Program-made: the position numbers and the translations under genes
Part shown: positions 50,352 to 59,285 of the stretch, in pieces
Layout of the letters: each line of letters starts with the position of its first letter
How positions within the stretch are numbered: position 1 is the stretch's first letter
The notes under the pieces: model-generated
What the model saw: the letters and a program-made list of their open reading frames with translations, nothing else
The model's database searches: none
Told to the model about the DNA's origin: nothing
Assembly: GCF_034661235.1 (NCBI RefSeq)
Contig: NZ_CP141059.1
Coordinates: 2,851,501 to 2,915,500, forward strand
Direction of reading: 5' to 3'
DNA: 64,000 nucleotides
Source of the DNA: Nocardioides bizhenqiangii
GTDB lineage: Bacteria > Actinomycetota > Actinomycetes > Propionibacteriales > Nocardioidaceae

Positions 50352-50798
50352 TCAGTGGAAGGAGTCTCCACAGGCGCAGGAGCCGGTCGCGTTGGGGTTG
50401 TCGATGGTGAAGCCCTGCTTCTCGATGGAGTCGACGAAGTCGATCACCGCACCGTTGAGGTAGGGGACGCTCATCCGGTCGACGACGACAGCGACGCCGT
50501 CGAAGTCGGTCACGACGTCACCGTCGAGGCTGCGCTCGTCGAAGAAGAGCTGGTAGCGCAGACCGCTGCAACCACCGGGCTGCACGGAGATCCGCAGCGA
50601 CAGGTCGTCGCGGCCCTCCTGCTCGAGCAGGCTCTTGACCTTGGCCGCTGCGACCGGGCTCAGGTTGATCTGGTCCTCACGACGGTCCACCTTCACAGGG
50701 GCGGCAACCGTCGCGGTCGCCGTGCTCGTCGCAGTGGCTGTGTCAGAACCGTGGCTGTGGCTCTGTCCGTGGCCGCCGCATCCGCACTGGTCGCTCAT
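50352..50798 (-). CDS. erpA: A-type iron-sulfur cluster carrier (IscA/ErpA/HesB)
   Basis: This 148-residue protein ends with a typical A-type domain: INLSPVAAAKVKSLLEQEG, the first cluster Cys in QPGGCSGLRYQLFF and the second pair in GSCACGD near the C-terminus. These bind and pass on Fe-S clusters. Before it lies an unusual 40-residue extension with CGCGGHGQSHSHG and an Ala/Thr/Val repeat (TATATSTATATVA), which could bind metal. GGAG precedes the ATG at 50798. Rv2204c is in the same relative position next to adoK. NadA, an Fe-S enzyme, is 3.5 kb away. Confidence 0.93.
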   Translation of the reverse strand: MSDQCGCGGHGQSHSHGSDTATATSTATATVAAPVKVDRREDQINLSPVAAAKVKSLLEQEGRDDLSLRISVQPGGCSGLRYQLFFDERSLDGDVVTDFDGVAVVVDRMSVPYLNGAVIDFVDSIEKQGFTIDNPNATGSCACGDSFH

Positions 50799-50888
50799 GC
50801 TTACTCCAGACAAATCTCGGGCTAAGTAGGTCGTGGGTCGACAGTTCCAATGGTCGCACACCTGGGGTTATTCCCCACGTCGGCGCGG

Positions 50889-51992
50889 TCACCAGGTGAG
50901 GACGGCCTTCACCACCTTGCCCGCGGTCGTGTCCGCGATCGCGTCCGCGATCCGCTCGAAGGGGTACGTCGTCACGAGCTGGTCGACGTCGAAGGTGCCC
51001 GCGGCGCGCCTGCGGATGAGCTCGGGGACCATCTGCAGCGGATCGGCGTCTCCCTCGACCGAGGACCGGACGATCTTCCCCGACTGCAGCAGGTCGATCG
51101 CGTCGATCGGGTACTCCGGCGCGCCGAGCCCGAGCGCGACCAGCGTCCCGCGGGAGCGGAGCGCGTGCTGCGCCTGCTGCACGACGGGCGCCAGCGCCGT
51201 GGTGTCGATGGCGTACGACGCCCCGCCGCCGGTCAGCTCCTTGACCCGCTCGGCCACCTCCGAGCCGGGTTCGAGCACCGTGGCGCCGTACCCCTCCGCC
51301 AGCCGGCGCCGGGCGGCCACCGGATCGACGGCGATCACGGTCCCCACCCCGGCGCCGCGCGCCGCAGCGATGGCGGCGAGGCCGACGGCACCGGCGCCGA
51401 ACACGACCAGGCTCTCCTCCGGGGCCGGGCGCAGCACGTTGAGCACCGTGCCCGCCCCGGTCTGGAAACCGCAGCCGAAGGGCGCCAGGAGCGCGAGATC
51501 GAGGTCCTGAGGCACGACCACGCAGTTGTCGGCGTACGCCAGCGCGTGCCGGGCGAAGCTGGACTGGCCGAAGAACGACCCGAAGACCGGCTCCTCTCCG
51601 CGGCGCATCGTCGTCGAGCCGTCCGCACGCATCCCCATGTAGTTGAGCAGGAGCGCCTGCTCGCAGTAGCCGACGTCGCCGGCCCGGCAGGGCCCGCACG
51701 CTCGGCAGGACCGGAAGCTCATGACGACGTGGTCGCCGACCTCGATCCCCCGCACCTCGGAGCCGACCGCCTCGACCACGCCGGTGCCCTCGTGACCCAT
51801 GACCGTCGGGAACATCTCCGCCGGCAGCATCGCCGGGACGGTCAGGTCGGTGTGGCAGAGACCCGTCGCCACCACCCGCACCAGCACCTCGTCGGGCCGC
51901 GGGTCGTCGATCTCGACCTCGGTGAACTCGAACCCGTACTCGTGCGAGCCGGGTGTGAACGGAGCGCTCGCGAGCGCGACAGTGGTCTGCAC
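50889..51992 (-). CDS. Zinc-dependent alcohol dehydrogenase (class III / aryl-alcohol type)
   Basis: This 367-residue medium-chain dehydrogenase has catalytic zinc ligands Cys46 (TGLCHTDL) and His67-Glu68 (GHEGTG), structural zinc cysteines 96, 99, 102 and 110, and the NAD loop VFGAGAVGLAAIAAARGAG followed by AVDP. It should oxidise primary or aromatic alcohols with NAD+. The pattern is close to aryl-alcohol or NDMA-type dehydrogenases, but the substrate is not fixed. The gene starts at an ATG at 51992 and ends 90 bp ahead of the Fe-S gene on the same strand. Confidence 0.9.
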   Translation of the reverse strand: MQTTVALASAPFTPGSHEYGFEFTEVEIDDPRPDEVLVRVVATGLCHTDLTVPAMLPAEMFPTVMGHEGTGVVEAVGSEVRGIEVGDHVVMSFRSCRACGPCRAGDVGYCEQALLLNYMGMRADGSTTMRRGEEPVFGSFFGQSSFARHALAYADNCVVVPQDLDLALLAPFGCGFQTGAGTVLNVLRPAPEESLVVFGAGAVGLAAIAAARGAGVGTVIAVDPVAARRRLAEGYGATVLEPGSEVAERVKELTGGGASYAIDTTALAPVVQQAQHALRSRGTLVALGLGAPEYPIDAIDLLQSGKIVRSSVEGDADPLQMVPELIRRRAAGTFDVDQLVTTYPFERIADAIADTTAGKVVKAVLTW

Positions 51993-52044
51993 GGGCTCAA
52001 TCTAGAACAGGTTCTCGTTTCCGGTTGGCAAGCTCGTGCGGCGC

Positions 52045-53130
52045 CTAGTCGGACCAGGTCCGGGCCACCCGCTCGGTCAGCAGCGCCAACGCTCCTCCCG
52101 GGTCGCGGAACGCCTCCTCCTCGCCCACGAGGTCGACGATCGAGTACGCCGCGTCCATTCCGAGCGCGCGCGTCTCGCGCGATCCGACGAGCACCTGGCC
52201 GGCCAGCGCGATGCAGGGCCGCAGCGCTTCCGAGGCGACGGCGGCCACGCCTGCCGGGACCTTCCCGGCGCGGCTGCTGAAGTCGAAGGCGCCTTCACCG
52301 GTGATGACCAGGTCCGCCTGCCGGGCGCGGTCGGCGAGGCCGACGGCCCGCGCGACCAGCTCGATCCCGGCCTGCCGCTCCGCGCCGAGGAGGAACAGGC
52401 CGAAACCGAGCCCGCCGGCCGCGCCCGCGCCCTTCTCCAACGAGGTCCGGAAGTCGGTGATGGCGGCGAAGCTCTCCAGGAGGCCGTCGACGAAGGGCAT
52501 CCGCTCCTCCGCGATCCCCTTCTGGGCCCCGAAGGTCCGCGTCGCCCCGAACAGCCCGGTCAGCGGACTGTCGACGTCGGTGGCGGCGACCAGGCGGGCC
52601 GCCGTCGTACGACGGCGGGCGGGCTCGAGGTCGACGTGTCGCGCTCCATTGACGCCGGACGCTCCCTTGTCCAGGGGTACGTCGGCCGCGGCGCCCAGCG
52701 CACCCAGCATTCCGGCACCTGCGTCGTTCGTGCCGCTCCCACCCAGGCCGACCACCACGGCGCGGGCGCCCGCATCGATCGCCGCGGCGATAAGCTCGCC
52801 CACGCCGGCGGTGCCGGCGTGCTCAGCCCGCTCGCCACCGGTCAGGTGGACCCCGCACGCCTGCGCGCTCTCGATGTAGGCCGTGTCCCCGACGATCAGC
52901 ACGGTCGCGGGCACCGTGTCGCCGAACGGGCCCGCCACCGACTCGACGAGCAGCTCACCCCCGAGCGCCGCGTTGAGCACGTCGACGAACCCCGGGCCGC
53001 CGTCGGACATCGGCGCCAGGTCGATCTCGTCGCCGGGCGCCTGCCGCCGCCATCCCTCGGCGATCGCCTCCGCCGCCTCGACCGCGCTCAGTGTCCCGGC
53101 GAACTTGTCCGGCGCCACCAATATCCGCAT
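52045..53130 (-). CDS. glxK: Glycerate kinase (GlxK/GarK type)
   Basis: This 361-residue kinase phosphorylates D-glycerate, usually at C2 in this family. Signature segments are VAPDKFAGTLSAVEAAEAIA, PMSDGGPGFVDVL, GLGGSGTNDAGAGMLGALGA and DLVITGEGAFDFSSRAGK near residue 270. It matches Rv2205c in place. ATG at 53130 is preferred because AAGGATGAG lies in the right place for a ribosome site; an ATG nine bases upstream is possible. The divergent GNAT gene starts 34 bp away, so the promoters overlap. Confidence 0.92.
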   Translation of the reverse strand: MRILVAPDKFAGTLSAVEAAEAIAEGWRRQAPGDEIDLAPMSDGGPGFVDVLNAALGGELLVESVAGPFGDTVPATVLIVGDTAYIESAQACGVHLTGGERAEHAGTAGVGELIAAAIDAGARAVVVGLGGSGTNDAGAGMLGALGAAADVPLDKGASGVNGARHVDLEPARRRTTAARLVAATDVDSPLTGLFGATRTFGAQKGIAEERMPFVDGLLESFAAITDFRTSLEKGAGAAGGLGFGLFLLGAERQAGIELVARAVGLADRARQADLVITGEGAFDFSSRAGKVPAGVAAVASEALRPCIALAGQVLVGSRETRALGMDAAYSIVDLVGEEEAFRDPGGALALLTERVARTWSD

Positions 53131-53164
53131 GCGGCTCATCCTTGCGGACTCCTAGGCTCCGGCC

Positions 53165-54043
53165 ATGCGCGACGTCGAGATCCGCCCGATGGTCGCCGAC
53201 GACGTGCCGGTCGCGGAGCAGCTCAGCGACGAGGCGTTCTTCGAGCTCGACCAGCGGACGACCCCTCGCGACTGGCCCGCTCCGCAGCGGAGGACGCCGG
53301 AGCACTCCGCGACCTGGATCTCGCGCACCCGTCGGTTCCTCGAGCACGACCCCGGCGGCTGCTGGGTCGCCGAGGACGGGTCGGGCACGGTGGGCTTCGC
53401 CACGTCGTTCGTCCGCGAGCGGGTCTGGTGCCTGGCGACGTACGCCGTCCGGCCCGGGCTGCAGGGAGCCGGGATCGGCCGCCGGCTGCTGGAGGCAGCC
53501 GAGGGGTACGGCGCCGCCTGCTCGGCGGGGTTGCTGTCCGCCTCGGTCGACCCCCGGGCGGTGCGGCGCTACTGGAGGTCGGGGTTCGACCTGCATCCGC
53601 AGATGCTCCTGCGCGGCACCGTCGACCGGCAGCGGCTGGAGACCGTCGCCGGGGTCAGGGAAGGCAGGCCCGACGACGTACCGTTGATGGACCGGGTCGC
53701 CCGGGACATCCGCGGTGGCGGACACGGCCCCGACCACGCAGGGCTGGCCGAGCTGGCCCGGCCGCTCGTGGCCGAGACGGCGACGGGACGCGGTTTCGCC
53801 TACACCGACGGCACCCGCCTCGCCGTACTGGCGGCGACCGACGAGGCCACCGCGCGGGCGCTGCTCTGGACGTGCCTGGCGGATGCGGGTCCGGAGTACC
53901 TGGTGCCGCATGTGACAGCGGCGAACCAGTGGGCGATCGACGTCGCGCTCACCGCCGGCCTGGAGCTGGCCCAGTCGGGATATCTCGGGGTCCGCGGAAT
54001 GGCGCCACCCGCGCCGTACGTTCACAACGGTGCCCTGCTGTAG
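53165..54043 (+). CDS. GNAT acetyltransferase, probably two-domain
   Basis: This 292-residue protein has a complete GNAT domain in residues 1-150: IRPMVADDVPVAEQLSDEAF at the start, WCLATYAVRPGLQGAGIGRRLLEAA with the acetyl-CoA loop (QGAGIGRR) and YWRSGFDLHP at the end. Residues about 155-292 are a second GNAT-like half without an obvious loop, ending GYLGVRGM. Such tandem proteins often acetylate amines or antibiotics, but the acceptor is unknown. The ATG at 53165 lies directly after the divergent gap. Confidence 0.87.
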   Translation: MRDVEIRPMVADDVPVAEQLSDEAFFELDQRTTPRDWPAPQRRTPEHSATWISRTRRFLEHDPGGCWVAEDGSGTVGFATSFVRERVWCLATYAVRPGLQGAGIGRRLLEAAEGYGAACSAGLLSASVDPRAVRRYWRSGFDLHPQMLLRGTVDRQRLETVAGVREGRPDDVPLMDRVARDIRGGGHGPDHAGLAELARPLVAETATGRGFAYTDGTRLAVLAATDEATARALLWTCLADAGPEYLVPHVTAANQWAIDVALTAGLELAQSGYLGVRGMAPPAPYVHNGALL

Positions 54044-54098
54044 ATCCGGACCCCCGCCACGAATCGGCGCCCGCCCGGGCGCGGAATAGGATTCGACC

Positions 54099-55274
54099 AT
54101 GACCACCGTCGACCTCCCGCTGCTGCCGCTCGGCCGCGGCACCGACCCGCTCTCGGAGCGTGGCGTCGAGTGTCCGGGCGACCTGCCCGCGGCGTCCGAC
54201 CCCGATCTCGTCGCCCGTGCGCGAGCGGCCAAGGAGGCGCTCGGCGACAAGGTGTTCGTCCTCGGGCACCACTACCAGCGCGACGAGGTGATCCAGTTCG
54301 CCGACGTGACCGGCGACTCGTTCAAGCTCGCCCGCGACGCGGCGGCGCGCCCCGAGGCCGAGTACATCGTCTTCTGCGGCGTGCACTTCATGGCCGAGTC
54401 GGCCGACATCCTCACCGGCCCGCAGCAGCAGGTGATCCTTCCCGACCTGGCCGCCGGCTGCTCGATGGCCGACATGGCCCGGATCGCACAGGTCGAGGCC
54501 GCCTGGGAGGCGATGGCCGCGGCCGGCGTCCAGGACCAGGTGGTGCCGGTCACCTACATGAACTCCACCGCCGCGATCAAGGCGTTCTGCGGGCGCAACG
54601 GGGGCATCGTCTGCACGTCGTCCAACGCCGAGGTGGCGCTCGACTGGGCCTACGAGCAGAAGGGGCCGGATGCCAAGGTCCTCTTCCTGCCCGACCAGCA
54701 CCTCGGGCGCAACACCGCGGTGCTCAAGCTCGGCCTCAGCCTCGACGACTGCGTGCTGTGGAACCCGTTCAAGCCCAACGGCGGGCTGACCGCGGAGCAG
54801 TTGCGGGACGCGAAGATGATCCTGTGGAAGGGCCACTGCTCGGTGCACGGCCGCTTCTCTGCCGACGTCATCGACGACCTGCGCGCGAAGATCGACGACC
54901 TCAACGTGATCGTCCACCCCGAGTGCCAGCACGAGGTGGTGCTCAAAGCCGACTTCGTCGGGTCGACCGAGTACATCATCAAGACCATCGAGGCGGCGCC
55001 GTCCGGCTCGAGCTGGGCGATCGGCACCGAGCTCAACCTCGTGCAGCGCCTGGCCGACGCGCACCCCGACAAGAACATCGTCTTCCTCGACCGCAACGTC
55101 TGCTACTGCTCGACCATGAACCGGATCGACCTCCCCCACTTCGTGTGGGCGATGGAGTCGCTGGTCGAGGGTGTGGTGGTCAACCGGATCGAGGTCGACC
55201 CGCAGACCGAGCAGGAGGCGCTGGTCGCGCTGCAGCGGATGCTCGACCTACCGGGCAAGAGCCACCGAGACTGA
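54099..55274 (+). CDS. nadA: Quinolinate synthase A
   Basis: This 391-residue 4Fe-4S enzyme condenses iminoaspartate with dihydroxyacetone phosphate to quinolinate for NAD synthesis. The three cluster cysteines are in VFCGVHFMAES (Cys93), GGIVCTSSNA (Cys172) and NVCYCSTMN (Cys335 or 337). Substrate motifs VLGHHYQRDEV and LPDQHLGRNT are intact. The nadB and nadC genes are not nearby. It lies between a GNAT gene and the DUF3043 gene, which starts 19 bp later. Confidence 0.96.
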   Translation: MTTVDLPLLPLGRGTDPLSERGVECPGDLPAASDPDLVARARAAKEALGDKVFVLGHHYQRDEVIQFADVTGDSFKLARDAAARPEAEYIVFCGVHFMAESADILTGPQQQVILPDLAAGCSMADMARIAQVEAAWEAMAAAGVQDQVVPVTYMNSTAAIKAFCGRNGGIVCTSSNAEVALDWAYEQKGPDAKVLFLPDQHLGRNTAVLKLGLSLDDCVLWNPFKPNGGLTAEQLRDAKMILWKGHCSVHGRFSADVIDDLRAKIDDLNVIVHPECQHEVVLKADFVGSTEYIIKTIEAAPSGSSWAIGTELNLVQRLADAHPDKNIVFLDRNVCYCSTMNRIDLPHFVWAMESLVEGVVVNRIEVDPQTEQEALVALQRMLDLPGKSHRD

Positions 55275-55293
55275 CGATGGGAATTCTGTGCCG

Positions 55294-55884
55294 ATGAGCG
55301 TGTTCCGCCGTACCAAGTCCGAGGCCGAGGTCGTCGATGTCGTCGATCCCAAGCCCGGCGGCAAGGGCCGCCCCACCCCCAAGCGCAAGGAGGCCGAGGC
55401 ACTCGCGAAGGCTCGCGCCCGCACTCCGCGCACCCGCAAGGAGATGGCCGCCCGGGCCCGCGAGGTGAAGAGCGAGAACAGCCGCACGATCCGCGAGGGG
55501 ATGAAGTCCGGCGACGAGAAGTACCTGCTGCCGCGCGACAAGGGGCCGATGCGGCGCTTCATCCGCGACTACGTCGACAGCCGGTTCAGCATCGTCGAGC
55601 TGCTCATCCCGCTGCTCGTCGTCACCATGATCCTCGGCTACTCCGGCAACCCGTCGATGGTGCAGGCGAGCTACATGGTGATGATGGCGACGTTCCTCTT
55701 CGTGTTCGTCGACATGGTCATCCTGCGGTTCCGGCTCCGCAAGGAGCTCGCCCGCCGGTTCCCCGGCGAGTCGGTCAAGGGCACCACCTACTACGCGATC
55801 ATCCGCTCGCTGCAGATGAAGTTCATGCGGATGCCCAAGGCCCAGGTCAAGATCGGTCAGGACCTCCCGGACACCTACCGCTAG
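55294..55884 (+). CDS. DUF3043 membrane protein
   Basis: This 196-residue protein has a highly basic N-terminal half (residues 1-85, with KRKEAEALAKARARTPRTRK), then two membrane helices at about 100-118 and 122-145 (LIPLLVVTMILGYSG; YMVMMATFLFVFVDMVILRF). The C-terminus is basic (IIRSLQMKFMRMPKAQVKIG). This is the DUF3043 pattern of actinobacteria, as at Rv2206; its function is unknown. ATG at 55294 is used; GTG at 55288 with GGGA upstream is a credible alternative. Its TAG overlaps that of the convergent aldo/keto reductase gene in CTAG. Confidence 0.9.
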   Translation: MSVFRRTKSEAEVVDVVDPKPGGKGRPTPKRKEAEALAKARARTPRTRKEMAARAREVKSENSRTIREGMKSGDEKYLLPRDKGPMRRFIRDYVDSRFSIVELLIPLLVVTMILGYSGNPSMVQASYMVMMATFLFVFVDMVILRFRLRKELARRFPGESVKGTTYYAIIRSLQMKFMRMPKAQVKIGQDLPDTYR

Positions 55885-56876
55885 AGCTGGGGCGACCTGG
55901 TCAGCGCCGGGTCCGAGGTCACGACCGGCCCCACCACCTCGTCGATGGCGTCGAGCGTCGCCTGGTCGAGCTCGACGCCCGCGGCCTTGACGTTCTCGGT
56001 GACCTGCTCGGGGCGGGAGGCGCCGATGATCGCGGCGGAGACGTTGTCGTTCTGCAGCACCCAGGCCACGGCCAGCTGGGCCTGGCTGAGCCCGACGCCG
56101 TCCGCGATCGGGCGCAGCTGCTGGACCCTCTCCAGCACGTCGTCCTCCATCCAGCGCGAGATCATGTCGGCGCCGCCCTTGTCGTCGGTCGCCCGCGAGC
56201 CGGCCGGCGGCGCCTGGCCGGGGAGGTACTTGCCGGTCAGCACGCCCTGCGCGATCGGCGACCAGACGATCTGCCCGATGCCCAGCTCGCGACAGGTCGG
56301 CACGACCTCGGGCTCGATCACCCGCCAGAGCAGGGAGTACTGAGGCTGGTTCGACACGAGGGGGACCCGCAGCTCGCGGGCCAGCTCGGCGGCCGCCCGG
56401 ATCTCCTCGGCACGCCACTCCGAGACACCGATGTAGAGCGCCTTGCCGGCCCGGACGACGTCGGCGAACGCCACCATCGTCTCCTCCAGCGGGGTGCCGT
56501 GGTCGTAGCGGTGCGCCTGGTAGAGGTCGACGTAGTCGGTGCCCAGCCGGCGCAGCGAGCCGTCGATCGACTCCAGGATGTGCTTGCGCGACAGGCCCTT
56601 GTCGTTGTGGGCGCCCGGGCCGGTCGGCCAGAAGACCTTCGTGAAGATCTCGAGGCCTTCGCGCCGCTCCCCCGCCAACGCCTTGCCGAGGACGCTCTCG
56701 GCGGCGGTGTTGGCGTAGACGTCGGCGGTGTCGAACGTGGTGATGCCCTCGTCGAGGGCCCGCCGGACGCAGGCGAGCGCGGCGTCCTCCTCGACCTGGG
56801 AACCGTGGGTGAGCCAGTTGCCGTAGGCGATGGCCGAGATCTTCAGGCCGCTTGCACCGAGGTTGCGGATCTCCAT
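55881..56876 (-). CDS. Aldo/keto reductase (Kv-beta-like, AKR6/YghZ type)
   Basis: This 331-residue NADPH-dependent oxidoreductase has the TIM-barrel AKR motifs: FDTADVYANTAAESVLGKAL (Asp and Tyr of the tetrad), the catalytic Lys in IFTKVFWPT, YVDLYQAHRYDHGTP with His, and the cofactor-binding IIGASRPEQVTENV near the end. Its closest class is the voltage-gated K-channel beta-subunit-like reductases, so it probably reduces small aldehydes or ketones. The ATG at 56876 starts at the first family residue. It is divergent from the GNAT gene at 56926. Confidence 0.92.
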   Translation of the reverse strand: MEIRNLGASGLKISAIAYGNWLTHGSQVEEDAALACVRRALDEGITTFDTADVYANTAAESVLGKALAGERREGLEIFTKVFWPTGPGAHNDKGLSRKHILESIDGSLRRLGTDYVDLYQAHRYDHGTPLEETMVAFADVVRAGKALYIGVSEWRAEEIRAAAELARELRVPLVSNQPQYSLLWRVIEPEVVPTCRELGIGQIVWSPIAQGVLTGKYLPGQAPPAGSRATDDKGGADMISRWMEDDVLERVQQLRPIADGVGLSQAQLAVAWVLQNDNVSAAIIGASRPEQVTENVKAAGVELDQATLDAIDEVVGPVVTSDPALTRSPQL

Positions 56877-56925
56877 GTCGCCGACCCTATCCAGGGCGGG
56901 AAAGGCCCCCTGCGAGGATGAGTGC

Positions 56926-57468
56926 ATGACCACCGCCGACGTCTCCGTCCGCGTGGCGTGGTCCCAGGACGCCGCCGCGATCGCCGCCGTCCAGCTCCGC
57001 GCGTGGGAGCGTCGGTACGACGCACTGCTGCCCAGCCTGCTCGCCGAGCGCGGGCTCGACCCGGAGACCCACGCCGCCGCGTGGCAGGCGTCCCTGACCC
57101 GTCCGCCGGAAGCCCGGCACCGCGCACTGGTGGCCCTGGAACGGGTGCGGGTGGTCGGCTTCGCCCTGACCGGCCCGGCGACCGACCCCGACGCCGACCC
57201 CGCCGTCGACGGCGAGATCGGCGAGTTCACCATCGACCCCGGTCACCTCCGGCAGGGCCACGGCTCGCGCCTGCTCCAGGCGGCCGTCGACACGCTCCTC
57301 GCCGACGGCTTCACCCGGGTCACCACCTGGGTCGACAGCACCGACGACGCCTTGCGTGCGTTCCTCACCAGCGCGGGCTGGGACGCCGACGGCGCCACCC
57401 GCGAGCTCGCCGACGAAACCGGTGCCGGCACGGTGAAGCAGGTGCGGCTGCACACCGCGACCGCCTGA
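56926..57468 (+). CDS. GNAT acetyltransferase
   Basis: This 180-residue GNAT protein begins VRVAWSQDAAAIAAVQLRAW, has a conserved strand EIGEFTIDPGHLRQGHGSRLLQAAVDTL with the acetyl-CoA loop RQGHGS, and ends in FLTSAGWDADG. It is the ordinary single-domain form. The substrate is unknown. GAGG precedes the ATG. A 6-bp hairpin (CGTCGC-GATCG-GCGACG at 57488) follows 20 bp after the stop and may end the transcript. Confidence 0.88.
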   Translation: MTTADVSVRVAWSQDAAAIAAVQLRAWERRYDALLPSLLAERGLDPETHAAAWQASLTRPPEARHRALVALERVRVVGFALTGPATDPDADPAVDGEIGEFTIDPGHLRQGHGSRLLQAAVDTLLADGFTRVTTWVDSTDDALRAFLTSAGWDADGATRELADETGAGTVKQVRLHTATA

Positions 57469-57790
57469 GCGTCGCACCCTTTGCTCGCGTCGCGATCGGC
57501 GACGTTCGACCCGCCGTGCGCGTCGTTACGCCCACAACGACGCATCGTCGAACAATGCCGTAGCACGGCGGCCGACGAGAGGCGCGGCCGGGCCGTGGGC
57601 GACGCGGGCGGCGAGATCGTCGACGCACACCGGTTCGACCTGGTTCGCGCAGCTGCACGTCCCCGAGATGTCCTGAAGGCCACGCGTTTTCGACCGGGCC
57701 CGTCTCGCGGGAGGGCGCGCCTTCGGCGCAGACGTGGTCGGTCTGCCCGGGTTTGTGGCGTGGCCGGGCTGGCACGGCGAGACTGCCTTC
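57469..57790. other. 322-bp stretch with no convincing gene
   Basis: Both strands have open frames here, but their translations are Arg/Ala/Ser-rich and match nothing recognisable. The region has the small hairpin at 57488-57504 near its left end and probably carries the promoter for the decarboxylase near its right end (57700-57790). It may hold a decayed gene; I cannot show one. It marks the change from the conserved block to the more accessory genes on the right. Confidence 0.5.
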
Positions 57791-59212
57791 ATGCCATCGT
57801 CGCCGCTTGAGATTTCTCCCGACGAGTTCGCCGAGCTGGCCGGTCGGGTCAGTGCGGAGGTTGTTCGTCACCTGCACGGCTTGGACTCGGCGCCGATCCG
57901 ACCCGCGACCACCGGGGCGGAGAGCATGGCCCTGTTTGCCGGCCCGGCTCCCGAGCAGGGCCTGGGAGCGGCCGCGCTGGACGAATTGAGCGAGGTGGCC
58001 CGGCACAGCAGGGTCGGCAACGGTCGCTTCTTCGGTTACGTGATGGGCTCGGGCGAGCCGGTGGCGGCGCTGGGCGACTTCTTCGCGTCGGTGCTCAACC
58101 AGAACGCGACCGCCTGGCGCTCCGGACCTGCCACCGCGGTCATCGAGCGCAGCTTGATCGGTTGGCTGACTGACGCACTTGGCTGCCCCGGTTTCTCCGG
58201 AACCCTCACCAGCGGCGGATCTCTGGCCAACCTGATGGGGCTGGCCATGGCCCGGGAGGCTAAGGCGCCCGCCAACGAAACGGGAAGGCCGACTGGGGTC
58301 GTCTACGCCTCCAGCGAGGTGCACATGTCGGTCGGCAAGGCAGTGGCGCTGCTGGGGCTCGGTCGCGAAAACCTTCGCCTGATCCCGCCCGACGCGGCTA
58401 TGCGCCTGGATCCTGGCGCCCTACGGCATGCCATCTCTGCGGACCGGGCCGCCGGTCGTACGCCGATCGCGGTGGTCGCCAACGCCGGCACCATCGTGAC
58501 CGGCGCGATCGACCCCCTCGCCGCGATCGTCGAAGTCGCCAGGGCAGAGGACCTCTGGGTCCATGTCGACGGCGCTTACGGCGCCCCCGCGGCCATGGTG
58601 GCACCGGAGCTGTTCCACGGGTTGGGTGATGTGGACTCGTTGTCCCTTGATGCGCACAAGTGGCTCTACCAGCCCCTGGACTGCAGCGCGCTTCTCTACC
58701 GCGACCCAGATGCCGCCCAGCGTGCGTTCTCGCTCACCGATGACTACGCCGCCTCGCTCAGCGCCGACCCAGTCGAGGGACAAGTGTTCTTCGAGGAGAC
58801 TCTGGAGCTCTCCCGGCGGGTGCGGGCGCTCAAGCTCTGGCTCTCGCTGCGTTATCACGGCCTTGAGGCCTTCCGGGATTCCATCGCCGACAACATGAGA
58901 CAGGCCCGCCGGCTCGCTGCACTGGTCGACGCCGAGCCCACCCTCGAGCGACTTGCCGAGGTTCCGCTTTCGGCGGTCTGTTTCCGTTGGGTCGGCGGCG
59001 ACCCGGCCACCTTGGACGTGGTCAACGCCGCGATGCTCGACCGGATCAACCGACGAGGTCGCGTCTACCTGTCCAACGCCACCGTTCGCGGGCACTTCGT
59101 ACTGCGTGCCTGCATCACCAACCACCGCACCACCGACGCCGACATCGTTGCTGTGATCGGGGAGGTCCTTCGTGCTGCCCCACCAACCGGCACTCGTCCG
59201 TCGTCCTCGTGA
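57791..59212 (+). CDS. PLP-dependent group II decarboxylase
   Basis: This 473-residue protein is a pyridoxal-dependent decarboxylase. The N-terminal region has GNGRFFGYVMGSGEPVAALG, the PLP phosphate-binding TSGGSLANLMGLAMAR, the stacking His in SSEVHMSVGKA, Asp in VHVDGAYGAP and the PLP lysine Lys290 in DAHKWLYQP. Family members act on aromatic amino acids, glutamate, diaminobutyrate or similar substrates, and some catalyse aldehyde-forming reactions; specificity cannot be set here. The ATG at 57791 is preferred over an upstream start that would add 19 residues with no family match. It is in a more mixed codon style than the left-hand genes. Confidence 0.87.
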   Translation: MPSSPLEISPDEFAELAGRVSAEVVRHLHGLDSAPIRPATTGAESMALFAGPAPEQGLGAAALDELSEVARHSRVGNGRFFGYVMGSGEPVAALGDFFASVLNQNATAWRSGPATAVIERSLIGWLTDALGCPGFSGTLTSGGSLANLMGLAMAREAKAPANETGRPTGVVYASSEVHMSVGKAVALLGLGRENLRLIPPDAAMRLDPGALRHAISADRAAGRTPIAVVANAGTIVTGAIDPLAAIVEVARAEDLWVHVDGAYGAPAAMVAPELFHGLGDVDSLSLDAHKWLYQPLDCSALLYRDPDAAQRAFSLTDDYAASLSADPVEGQVFFEETLELSRRVRALKLWLSLRYHGLEAFRDSIADNMRQARRLAALVDAEPTLERLAEVPLSAVCFRWVGGDPATLDVVNAAMLDRINRRGRVYLSNATVRGHFVLRACITNHRTTDADIVAVIGEVLRAAPPTGTRPSSS

Positions 59213-59285
59213 GCGACGGAAGACGTACGTCATTCCGCGTGCGGCTGTCCACGTCCGCGACTCTTCGAACCCAAGCTCAGGTGAG

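Noticed and set aside
57481..57810. Plus and minus frames in the gap before the decarboxylase, considered as a decayed gene
   Set aside because: No motif, no ribosome site and low-complexity translation on either strand; left as unresolved.
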